A stretch of 64,000 nt of DNA from G963422565 sp963422565 (lineage in GTDB: Bacteria > Pseudomonadota > Alphaproteobacteria > MPNO01), in the NCBI GenBank assembly GCA_963422565.1, contig OY730228.1, forward strand, positions 2,046,001 through 2,110,000, given 5' to 3'. Shown piece by piece: positions 49,723 to 62,103 of the stretch. The notes below the pieces were generated by a model. The model did not search any database, was not told the origin of the DNA, and worked only from the letters and a program-made list of their open reading frames with translations. Within the stretch, counting starts at the first letter, position 1; each line of letters begins with the position of its first letter. The translations under genes and the position numbers were made by a program.

Positions 49723-49982
49723 ATGATCGACCATGACAGGTTTCGGCCGTTCCCGATGCGCCTGACGGTGCAGTGCGAGAACCGTCGGACCCGCGACCCC
49801 GCCCTGCCGGGACTCCCGCGAGGGGGTTTCGGAGTCGGTCGTCCAGCATTTCCAAACCTGCTATGACCGCCTGTGGAAGATGCCGAAGCGTCATCCGATC
49901 GAGGGTCCGGGAATCGAGGGCGCCCTCGATCTCTACCGGACCACGAGTCGCCGCTTTCCGGGAGGCTTCCGTACACCCAAGC
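49723..49982 (+). pseudogene. Decayed HEPN (nucleotidyltransferase substrate-binding) gene
   Basis: Starts MIDHDRFRPFPMRL and, after a base loss near 49812, continues in another frame as ESVVQHFQTCYDRLWK. The intact gene at 50367 reads MIDYDKFRLSLKRL and ESVIQRFETCYDCLWK in the matching places. The 3' third of the gene is missing. So an older HEPN copy decayed here beside a second hsdM tail. Confidence 0.75.
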
Positions 49983-50096
49983 GTGGGCCTCGAGGCGACG
50001 CGACTCGTCGCGCTGTTGCGCGAGCCGGCCGCGCGGCTCGATGCGGCAATTGCCGAAAATCTCGGGAATCCAGGGTTTTGGGAGGGCAAGGCGTGA
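49983..50096 (+). pseudogene. hsdM C-terminal tail relic
   Basis: 37 codons reading RLVALLREPAARLDAAIAEN then GFWEGKA and stop. It matches the end of HsdM (RLVAQLREQQAEGARLDAAI) with a five-residue gap. It lacks everything upstream. The stop overlaps the GTG of the next small gene as GTGA, as if an intact hsdM had once preceded that gene. Confidence 0.75.
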
Positions 50097-50344
50097 GCAT
50101 GACCGTTGCCGAACTCATCGATCTTCTTCGCACCTATCCGCCTGCGCTCCGTGTCGCGGTGGACGGTTATGAGGAGGGCTACGACGACCTTTCGCCCGAC
50201 CGGATATCGGTCAGAAAGATCGGTCTCGATACCGGGACGGAATCCTGGCAGGGAAAGCACGGCGACCCACGAGACGGGCGGGGAATCGATCCCGATGCGG
50301 TGGAGACCGTCGAGGCCCTGGTCTTTCACCGCGCATCATGGTGA
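50093..50344 (+). CDS. Small conserved-looking protein of a type I locus
   Basis: 83 residues from GTG 50093 (GGAGGG six bases before); an ATG at 50099 is possible. VAELIDLLRTYPPALRVAVD, then GYEEGYDDLSPDRISVRKI. I recall similar short proteins near restriction and toxin genes but know no function. Lies between the hsdM relic and the HEPN gene. Confidence 0.65.
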   Translation: MSMTVAELIDLLRTYPPALRVAVDGYEEGYDDLSPDRISVRKIGLDTGTESWQGKHGDPRDGRGIDPDAVETVEALVFHRASW

Positions 50345-50366
50345 CCATTGTCCGCAAAGAAACATC

Positions 50367-50779
50367 ATGATCGATTACGACAAATTCCGGCTGTCCCTGA
50401 AGCGCCTGGAGGAGCAGTACGAGAACCACAAGAACTGCGATCCTGCCCTGCCGAAAATCACCCGCGAGGGAATTGCGGAGTCGGTCATTCAGCGTTTCGA
50501 AACCTGCTATGACTGCCTGTGGAAGGTATTGAAACGCTACCTGATCGAGGGCCTGGGAGTCGCCGACCCGCCCAACAGCCCCAAGCCCGTGTTTCGCCTC
50601 GCTCACGAAAACCGGCTGTTGTCCTCTCCGCTGGAACAGTGGCTGCGATACGCAGACGCGCGCACCGACATGTCGCACGACTACGATGGCGAGAAAGCCA
50701 GGGCGTGCCTCGCCCTCGTGCCCGACTTCATCGACGACGCTATCGGGCTATACCAGACGATGAGCGGCGAAGCATCGCA

Positions 50780-50783
<4 letters not shown>
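50367..50783 (+). CDS. HEPN protein, HI0074-like nucleotidyltransferase partner
   Basis: 138 residues. Helical protein with ETCYDCLWKVLKRYLIEG and a C-terminal RTDMSHDYDGEKA, near the RX4-6H motif of HEPN ribonucleases. Pairs with the MNT domain encoded by the overlapping next gene (ATGA). In HEPN/MNT systems the MNT enzyme adds AMP to the HEPN toxin to silence it; whether that holds for the HI0074 branch here is inferred. Confidence 0.85.
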
Positions 50784-52423
<1,640 letters not shown>

Positions 52424-52427
<4 letters not shown>

Positions 52428-53530
52428 CAAGTGAATTTCTTCTGCCCTCCAAAATTCGCGCCTACCTCAGGCGACTCCAGGCTCAGTATGAAAGGCCGGG
52501 ATTTCATGTTCATTTCGAAATTATTTCCTCTGCGCATTTATTTCTAAGAGAAGAAGCCTATGTTGACCATCACGGTTGGGATGATAGCGCGGTTGGTCAC
52601 ACTGTGGTGTTTTTCCTGCCGCTATCAGTGCTGAGAAAGCATAAGATCGATCTTGGTGAGGAGTCGAATTACCGCGAAACTATCAAAGTAGATCTGAATA
52701 AGTGCGCCCATGATGTTAGGAACGAATTTTTTTATGAAGTCTCTTTTTCAGTTGAAGAGGAAAGCGATCCCGAATATCAAAAATCGTTCACCTTAGCGGG
52801 TAGAACGCCTATTGATCCTGATACTTTGTCAATATGGAAACCCGACCGGTTTCGCCTGTTTATAAGCCATCGTGACTGTCACAAGGAGGCCGCCAAGAAT
52901 CTGGCGGACGCTCTTGAACCATATGGCATATCCGCCTTCGTTGCGCATGACACGATTGAGCCTATGAGCACATGGCAAGAGGAGATTATTAAGGGGCTGG
53001 AGACAATGGAAGTTATGTTGGCGTTTATCACCGATGACTTCCATGACAGTAGCTGGACGAACCAGGAAGTCGGCTTTGCGCACGCCCGCAATATACCTGT
53101 GGTACCGCTTAAGCTCCAAGCGAAAGACCCTGAAGGGTTCATCAGCAACCAACAAGCATTGCGAGGTGACTTAAATAAACCGACAATGTCTATTTCCGAA
53201 CTATATAAGGTCCTTGCCGAGAAGCTTGGCAATAAGGACCGCCTACAAGGGGCACTGATAACCGCTTTTGTCGAATCCTCCTGCTTTAATGAAACCATCG
53301 AACGGTTTAAATGTCTGGATAAGGTTGCAAACGATATATCGGAAGATGAAGTTTCTCGGATAATAGATGGCTTTGCGAACAATGATCAGCTACATGGATG
53401 TGGGTATCTGAACAATCATCCCTCCCGTCTCTTCAATTTCCTGAAAAAGACGACTGGTCGGGATTGCGATATTGTCGGAAAGCAAAGCGTTATTTTGGAA
53501 GTGAAACCTGATGATGAAATACCTTTCTAG
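52424..53530 (+). CDS. TIR-domain protein with unknown N-terminal domain
   Basis: 368 residues. Residues 1-140 are unrecognised. 142-260 form a TIR domain: FRLFISHRDCHKEAAKNLAD, FVAHDTIEPMSTWQEEI and SSWTNQEVGFAHARNIPVVP, with Glu215 in the NADase position. A C-terminal 100 residues follow. The gene is clearly AT-richer than the window and starts by ATGA overlap with hsdS, so it is acquired and co-translated. Likely an NAD-depleting or signalling effector, by family analogy. Confidence 0.88.
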
Positions 53531-53867
53531 GTATCTGATTTCCTATGTCTGCTACACCTCGAACGTGAAGTTCGCAGGGAAGAGCGGCTACGATCATCGT
53601 TTCGATTTCGTCATACCGAAATCCAGGGCGCAGCCAGAGCGCGTATTGCGTACGATCAACCGTCCGAACCGGGAGTCCGCGCAGGCAACCGCCTTTTCCT
53701 GGGTCGATACCAGGGAAGTGCGGTCCCCGGATTCCCGCGCCTACGCGATCCTGAACGATTCGGAGCGGACGGTTCCCGGAAGCGTGCTGGATGCGATACG
53801 CGAATATCAAGTGCGCCCTGTCCTGTGGTCGACCCGTGACGAAACGCGGCCCGAGTTGGCTGCATGA
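53511..53867 (+). pseudogene. DUF1829 domain fragment (N-terminus missing)
   Basis: 118 codons: KYLSRYLISYVCYTSNVKFA, then GKSGYDHRFDFVIPKSRAQP and PVLWSTRDETRPELAA, which I recognise as the C-terminal half of DUF1828-DUF1829 proteins. The N-terminal DUF1828 part is absent and the frame begins inside the TIR gene. It may still be made from ATG 53511. Its stop overlaps the hsdR relic (ATGA). Confidence 0.65.
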
Positions 53868-54063
53868 ACGGCATCGCCGAATCTGAAGTCGAGGCGGCCG
53901 CCCGGGAGTGGCCGGGATGTCCCGGCTGGACGGTCGCCGAGCGGGCCGGCTACGGCGCGGTCGTGCTGGAACAGCGGCCGTGCGACGCGCTGGTACGGCT
54001 CAATCCCGCGCTTCCCGCTTCGGCTCTCGACGGCGCTTTCCGCAAGCCGGTTCGGCCGGGCCT
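53864..54063 (+). pseudogene. hsdR head relic
   Basis: Starts MNGIAESEVEAAAREWPG and continues YGAVVLEQRPCDALVRLNPA and LDGAFRKPVRPG. It parallels the hsdR start at 55880 (YGAVVLERRLRDALARLNPA, LDDAFRKLVRPEG), with a gap of about 14 residues. It breaks off after about 65 codons and runs into an hsdS tail. Confidence 0.8.
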
Positions 54064-54240
54064 GCGATCCAAGCCGCCGATGCCTTTCGGGATCAGGTCC
54101 GATCTCTCATGGCACAGGCTACCACGGGGGCCGCAGAATCCCGCGTTCTTGCCGATATTCGGGACAGACTGCTCCCAAAGCTCATATCCGGCGACATTCG
54201 CGTTCGCGATGCCGAGCGGCTGACGGGAGAGGTCGCGTGA
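54064..54240 (+). pseudogene. hsdS tail relic
   Basis: 59 codons: AIQAADAFRDQVRSLMAQ, then ADIRDRLLPKLISGDIRVRD and stop at 54240. This is the C-terminal helix and SGEIRV-type end of an HsdS, with no recognition domains. The stop overlaps the GTG of the DUF4365 gene (GTGA). It is not the same HsdS as at 50780 (ALRDTLLPKLVSGEI). Confidence 0.8.
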
Positions 54241-54737
54241 CCGATGGCTTGCTGACCGGTCCCGACCGAATGGAAGGCCTGTCGCTCGTTTATGCCAGGG
54301 TGTTGGCGGTGCGCGGAGGCTACTCTGTTTCCGTGCCGGAACCCGATCGGGACAGCGTGGATCTGCATATCCAGGCGGGAGGCGCATACCGCCCGGCGCT
54401 CGACCTGAAACTCAAGGCCACGGCCAGGATCGGCGAGGCGCGCGACGGCTTCATGCCGTTCCGGCTGTCCATCAAGAACTACGACGATCTTCGTGTCGAG
54501 ACACAGACACCGCGGTTGCTCGTGGTGCTGGAGCTTCCGAGAGATGAAGCGCGGTGGATGATTGTGACTGCGGAGGAACTCGCCCTGCGGCGTCGCGCCT
54601 GTTGGCTGAGCCTGCAACGGAACCATGATGAAGTCACAGATCAGGAGACCGTAACCGTTCGCGTTCCCGAACGGAACCTGTTCGATGTCGAAACCCTGCA
54701 CGAGCTGATGGAACGGTCCAGGGCAGGAAAACTCTGA
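54237..54737 (+). CDS. DUF4365 domain protein
   Basis: 166 residues from GTG 54237. LVYARVLAVRGGYSVSVPEP, PALDLKLKATAR and PRLLVVLELPRDEARWMI fit DUF4365, a nuclease-like fold often seen in defence regions. Asp and Lys in LDLKLK could be a PD-(D/E)XK-like site, but this is not certain. Coupled on both sides: GTGA with the hsdS relic and 1 bp overlap with the next gene. Confidence 0.75.
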   Translation: MTDGLLTGPDRMEGLSLVYARVLAVRGGYSVSVPEPDRDSVDLHIQAGGAYRPALDLKLKATARIGEARDGFMPFRLSIKNYDDLRVETQTPRLLVVLELPRDEARWMIVTAEELALRRRACWLSLQRNHDEVTDQETVTVRVPERNLFDVETLHELMERSRAGKL

Positions 54738-55873
54738 TGCGCGTCAGCATTCACGACCGTGATGCGCTGCTGGTGGTTTCGCCAGCGGCGCTGTCCGCCT
54801 ACGCCCGCATTGCGGGTTGGAGGCAGCATGAATCATACCGCGAGCATTCGGACATCTATATCGGCGACAAGCTGCCGGAAATCATCGTGCCGCGTACGAC
54901 GCGATTGGGAGATTATGCGAGTGCGGTGGCGGCGTTGATCGGGACCTTTGCGCAAATTGCCGATCAGGACGAGTTGACCATATACCGATTGCTGGCGACA
55001 GCGGACCGCGACGTCATCCGCATTCGAGCCGCAGAGAGCGATGACGGCAGTCTCGGGTTGAACGACGGCGTGAGCCTTGTCCACGGCGCTCGAGACATGG
55101 TGCTATCTGCGGCATGTTCGCTCCAGGAGCCGCGACCGGTATACCGAGCGGGAGCGAATCGGGAAGCGACAGAACTGCTGCGGCAAATGCGGCTCGGACA
55201 GACGGACCAGGGCAGCTTCGTGGTAACGTTGCTGACGCCGGTCGTGCCGCCGCCCATGCCGGCGCTGTTCGAGGATCCGGACGACTCCAACGCGCCGGTC
55301 CAGCGCCGGATGACAAGGCGGCTCGTCGATGCGCTGGCGGCGGCGCGTCAGGCGGCGGAACGGGCGGGTTCCGGCGGCGGCAACGCCTTCGGAGAGACTG
55401 TGGCCAGCGGGGTGAGCGCCAATCTCTGCGAGTCTCTGGCCCAGATTGTCGAGCCGTTTTCGGCGCTGGATGTCGGCGTCTCGTGGGCTCGCACGCGACC
55501 GATGACGACATCGGCAACCGTCGTGCGGTTCGGACAGGCGGAGGCGGCGCTGCTGCGCGAGGCCGCGCGCTCGCTCCGGGAGCGCGCGCCGAAGCCCGAC
55601 ATGCGTCTCCATGGCTTCGTTCGCATCCTGGAGCGCGGGGAGGAAGATGCCTACGGAACGATCAGACTCAGGACCGAAGTCGACGGGCAAATGCAGTCGG
55701 TCATGGCGGTTCTGGAGCAGGCGGATTACGAGCGGGCGGTCCAGGCTCACAAGGACGAAGCGCCGGTCGTACTGAAGGGTGACCTTGAGCGTGCAGGTCA
55801 GCGATGGAGGTTGCTGAATCCCCGCCTGGAAGGCGTCTTGCGCGATGATGGGCAAGAGTCGGAATACGGTTGA
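54737..55873 (+). CDS. Unknown 378-residue protein of type I locus B
   Basis: No family recognised. The N-terminal 100 residues have an alpha/beta look (VSIHDRDALLVVSPAALSAY, IYIGDKLPEIIVPRTTRLGD). The middle has an Ala-rich helix (ALAAARQAAERAG) and a Ser/Gly-rich stretch; the end is strand-rich (LHGFVRILERGEEDAYGTI). Soluble. It overlaps the DUF4365 gene by one base, so the two probably act as a pair. GC content is near that of hsdR. Confidence 0.7.
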   Translation: MRVSIHDRDALLVVSPAALSAYARIAGWRQHESYREHSDIYIGDKLPEIIVPRTTRLGDYASAVAALIGTFAQIADQDELTIYRLLATADRDVIRIRAAESDDGSLGLNDGVSLVHGARDMVLSAACSLQEPRPVYRAGANREATELLRQMRLGQTDQGSFVVTLLTPVVPPPMPALFEDPDDSNAPVQRRMTRRLVDALAAARQAAERAGSGGGNAFGETVASGVSANLCESLAQIVEPFSALDVGVSWARTRPMTTSATVVRFGQAEAALLREAARSLRERAPKPDMRLHGFVRILERGEEDAYGTIRLRTEVDGQMQSVMAVLEQADYERAVQAHKDEAPVVLKGDLERAGQRWRLLNPRLEGVLRDDGQESEYG

Positions 55874-55879
55874 AACCGC

Positions 55880-59027
<3,148 letters not shown>

Positions 59028-59356
59028 TGCCGGGTCGATCGTCCTCGAGGGCGACCGGCGGCTTGCGGCGCCGCGCTTGCTGCGCGAGCCGGACATGGTA
59101 TCCGCGATCTACGTGCTGGAGCGGGCGGAGAGAGAGCCTGTTCGAGATCGAACGCCGCCGAACCGGAAGACCGAATTTCTCCCTTCTCCAAACGGCGCTT
59201 TCGCGGTCGAAATATATGGAATGTCCGGGACTCGGCGTCGCATGGGCGCATCACGCTCCCGGACCGGACCGGGTGCCTCGCGAGAAGCTGGAGGCGCTTC
59301 GGAAGCTGCTCGTCCGGACATCTATGGATCGAATATGGATCGAAGAAGCCGGCCGA
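59028..59356. other. Gap between hsdR and tRNA-Thr
   Basis: 329 bp. Several frames are open but none shows protein-like content or a family. It may be eroded sequence at the edge of the island. Confidence 0.55.
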
Positions 59357-59359
59357 TGG

Positions 59360-59432
59360 TGCCGGATGAGGGGCTCGAACCCCCGACCTGCCGATTACAA
59401 ATCGGCCGCTCTACCGTCTGAGCTAATCCGGC
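59360..59432 (-). tRNA. tRNA-Thr (anticodon UGU)
   Basis: Read from 59432: acceptor GCCGGAT pairs with ATCCGGC; D arm GCTC with GAGC; anticodon stem GCCGA/TCGGC around loop TTTGTAA, giving UGU; T arm GGGGG-TTCGAGC-CCCTC. Discriminator A, and CCA is encoded (59357-59359). The 3' end faces type I locus B. Confidence 0.95.
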
Positions 59433-59536
59433 GGTCGCCACCGGACAGATAGACCGCCCGCAAGCTCGGTTCAAGCGCCTCGGACAAGGCGGGGCCGGCC
59501 GTGCATGATGGGCCGGATCGACACGGAGGAAACGGC

Positions 59537-60646
59537 ATGGCGGTCGCGGTTCGCAAGGTCCTCATGGAGCATGTCCAGGACACCGGGAGCCTCGCCGCGG
59601 CGCTCGCCGCCGAGGCGGCCGGCGCCGACGATATCCGCGCCATCGTCGCCAAGACCGAGGGCAATGGCGGCGTCAACGATTTCGGGCGCATCCTCGTCGA
59701 CCGCATGCTTCGGGATTTTCTGGTCTCGGCGGGCACGCGCGACCGCGCCGCGGCGATGCGGGTGCCGATCGCGCTCTCCGGCGGTTGCCCCGGCATCATC
59801 GCGCCGCATCTCAACGTCTTTCTCGAGGTGGAGGATCCCGACCCCGACCCCGAAGCCGAGCGGCTGGCGATCGGGATCGCCTTCTCCGAGCCGATCCTGC
59901 CCGAGGAGATCGGCCGCCCGGCGGGGGTGGAGAAGGTCTCCGTCGGCGTCGCCCGCGCGCTCTCCGACGCCGGGATCGCGGACCCCTCCGATGTCCATTA
60001 CGTCCAGTCGAAATCGCCGCTGCTGACCGTCGAGAGCATCGCCGACGCCCGCGCGCGCGGGCATACGGTCTGCACCCAGGAGACCATCGAATCGATGGCG
60101 TTCGCCAACGCCACCGCGGCGCTCGGGATCGGCTACGCCCTGGGCGAGTTCCCGATGCCCCGCGAGGACCAGATCGGCCGCGACCTCGATCTCTATTCCT
60201 CGGTCGCGTCCTGCTCGAGCGGCAACGAACAGGCGGAGGCGCAGATCGTCGTTCTCGGCAACCGCAAGGGGGCGGGTGGCCGTTTCCGCATCGGCCATTC
60301 CGTGATGACCGACGCGCTCGACAGCGCCGGCATCTACGACGCGATCCGCGACGCCGGCCTGCCCCTCTCCGACCGGCCGCTGCCGTCGGATCTTGGCGAT
60401 GCGGTGGTGAACTGCTTCGTCAAGTGCGAGACCGATCCGTCGGGGCGGCTGCGCGGCAGGCGGCTGGTCTCGCTCAACGACACCGACGTGCACCACACGC
60501 ATCAGACCAAGGCGGCGGTCGGCGGCGTCGCCGCCGCGGCGCTGGGCGATCCGGCGGTCTTCGTCTCCGTCGCCGCGCTCCAGCAAGGGCCGGCCGGCGG
60601 CGGGATGGTCGCGGCGATCGTCGACATGGACCGGATACCCGGCTGA
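59537..60646 (+). CDS. Cyclic amide hydrolase, AtzD/barbiturase family
   Basis: 369 residues from ATG 59537, GGAGG 7 bases before. Family marks: ALSGGCPGIIAPHLNVFLEV, KTEGNGGVNDFGR, SSVASCSSGNEQAEAQ and VAALQQGPAGGGMVAAI, giving the Ser-Lys pairs of the three repeated domains. These enzymes open cyanuric acid or barbituric acid rings. The neighbours suggest a ring-opening step feeding a carbamoyl pathway; the true substrate is not known. Confidence 0.88.
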   Translation: MAVAVRKVLMEHVQDTGSLAAALAAEAAGADDIRAIVAKTEGNGGVNDFGRILVDRMLRDFLVSAGTRDRAAAMRVPIALSGGCPGIIAPHLNVFLEVEDPDPDPEAERLAIGIAFSEPILPEEIGRPAGVEKVSVGVARALSDAGIADPSDVHYVQSKSPLLTVESIADARARGHTVCTQETIESMAFANATAALGIGYALGEFPMPREDQIGRDLDLYSSVASCSSGNEQAEAQIVVLGNRKGAGGRFRIGHSVMTDALDSAGIYDAIRDAGLPLSDRPLPSDLGDAVVNCFVKCETDPSGRLRGRRLVSLNDTDVHHTHQTKAAVGGVAAAALGDPAVFVSVAALQQGPAGGGMVAAIVDMDRIPG

Positions 60647-60666
60647 TCCGGAGGCAGGACCGGGCA

Positions 60667-62103
60667 TTGGCCGTCGAGACCGCGGTCGCGCGCGGCCTCT
60701 ACCGCGATTCGGTCGTGCTGATGCATCTGGCCGACGCGCTGCGGGGGCTGGCGGGCGTCCGCCGCGCCTTCGCGCTGATGGGGACGCCCGCCAATCTCCA
60801 AATGCTGGCGGAGGCGGGAATCGCCGTCGGCGGCACCCGTCCAGGCCCCAGCGACCTTGTCCTCGCGGTCGAGGCGGCGGACCCTGCCTCGGCCGCCGCC
60901 GCGCTCGCGTCCGGGAGGGAGCGGCTGCGGGCGGGCGCCGGTCCCGACGAGGCGGCCGCGCCGCCGCCCGTCCGCCCGCGCAGCCTCGCCGAGGCGGCCG
61001 CCCAGGCGGAGACGACGGGCGGGCTCGCGCTGATCTCCTGTCCGGGCGGCTACGCCGCGGCCGAAGCGATGAAGGCGCTCAGGCTCGGCCTCGACGTGAT
61101 GCTGTTCTCGGACAATGTCTGCCTCGCCGAGGAGATATCGCTGAAGCGCGCGGCCGCCGCGCGGGGCCTGCTGCTGATGGGCCCCGACTGCGGTGGCGCG
61201 ATCATCGGCGGGATCCCTCTCGGCTTCGCGAACCGCGTGCGCCGCGGCCCGGTCGGCATCGTCGCGGCCTCCGGGACCGGGCTTCAGCATGTCGCCTGCC
61301 GGCTCGACCGGCTCGGCTCCGGCGTCTCGCACGCGATCGGCGTCGGCGGGCGCGACCTCTCCGACGAGGTCGGCGGCATGGGCGCCCGCGCCGCGATCGA
61401 CCTCCTCGCCGCCGACCCGGCCACGCGGACCATCGTTCTGGTCTCCAAGCCCGCCGGTCCGGAGACCGCGCGGCGGCTGGCCGAGGCCTGCGGGCGAAGC
61501 GGCAAGCGGGCGGTGATCTGCGTCCCCGGCGCCGACGACCGCGCACCCGACATCCCCGGCGTCCTGTTCGCGCCGACTCTCGAAGTCGCGGCGGACGCGG
61601 CGGTCGGGCGTCCTTCCGATCCGCCCCCGCCGCTCCCCGACATCCCCGCCGGGCGGCGTCTGGTCGGACTGTTCAGCGGCGGGACGCTGTGCGCCGAGGC
61701 GCGGGCGATCGCCGCCCCGGTCGCCGGCGGCGCGGCGGCGCTGGAGGATCTGGGGGCGGATGTCTTCACCCGCGCACGACCGCATCCGATGATCGACCCG
61801 TCGCTGCGCCTCGCGAGGATGCGCGCCGCCGCCGCCGATCCGAGCGTGCGGGTGATCCTGCTCGACGTCGTTCTCGGCACCGGGGCGCATCCCGACCCGG
61901 GCGGCGCCCTGGCCCCGGCGATCGCGGACTGCCGCGCGGCCTCGCCCGGGCTCGAGATCGTCGCCTTCGTCTGCGGTACCGAGGGCGATCCTCAGGGCCT
62001 CGCCGCGCAGGAAGCGAAGCTCGCCGGCGCCGGCGCGGCGCTCGCCGAGACCAACGCCGGGGCGGTCCGGCGCGCGCTCGACCTGCTGGCGGGGCGGCGA
62101 TGA
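60667..62103 (+). CDS. FdrA-like protein (AllF type)
   Basis: 478 residues from TTG 60667 (GGAGG 12 bases before). Start RGLYRDSVVLMHLADAL, a CoA-ligase-like core LLMGPDCGGAIIGGIPLGFA, GIVAASGTGLQHVACRLDRL and the second half LVGLFSGGTLCAEARAI. Matches FdrA, an acyl-CoA synthetase relative. E. coli FdrA with YlbE and YlbF forms an oxamate carbamoyltransferase; only two of the three are present here. Confidence 0.85.
   Translation: MAVETAVARGLYRDSVVLMHLADALRGLAGVRRAFALMGTPANLQMLAEAGIAVGGTRPGPSDLVLAVEAADPASAAAALASGRERLRAGAGPDEAAAPPPVRPRSLAEAAAQAETTGGLALISCPGGYAAAEAMKALRLGLDVMLFSDNVCLAEEISLKRAAAARGLLLMGPDCGGAIIGGIPLGFANRVRRGPVGIVAASGTGLQHVACRLDRLGSGVSHAIGVGGRDLSDEVGGMGARAAIDLLAADPATRTIVLVSKPAGPETARRLAEACGRSGKRAVICVPGADDRAPDIPGVLFAPTLEVAADAAVGRPSDPPPPLPDIPAGRRLVGLFSGGTLCAEARAIAAPVAGGAAALEDLGADVFTRARPHPMIDPSLRLARMRAAAADPSVRVILLDVVLGTGAHPDPGGALAPAIADCRAASPGLEIVAFVCGTEGDPQGLAAQEAKLAGAGAALAETNAGAVRRALDLLAGRR

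Noticed and set aside
59077..59421. 114-codon frame ending in the tRNA
   Set aside because: Its C-terminal part is just the tRNA gene read backwards.
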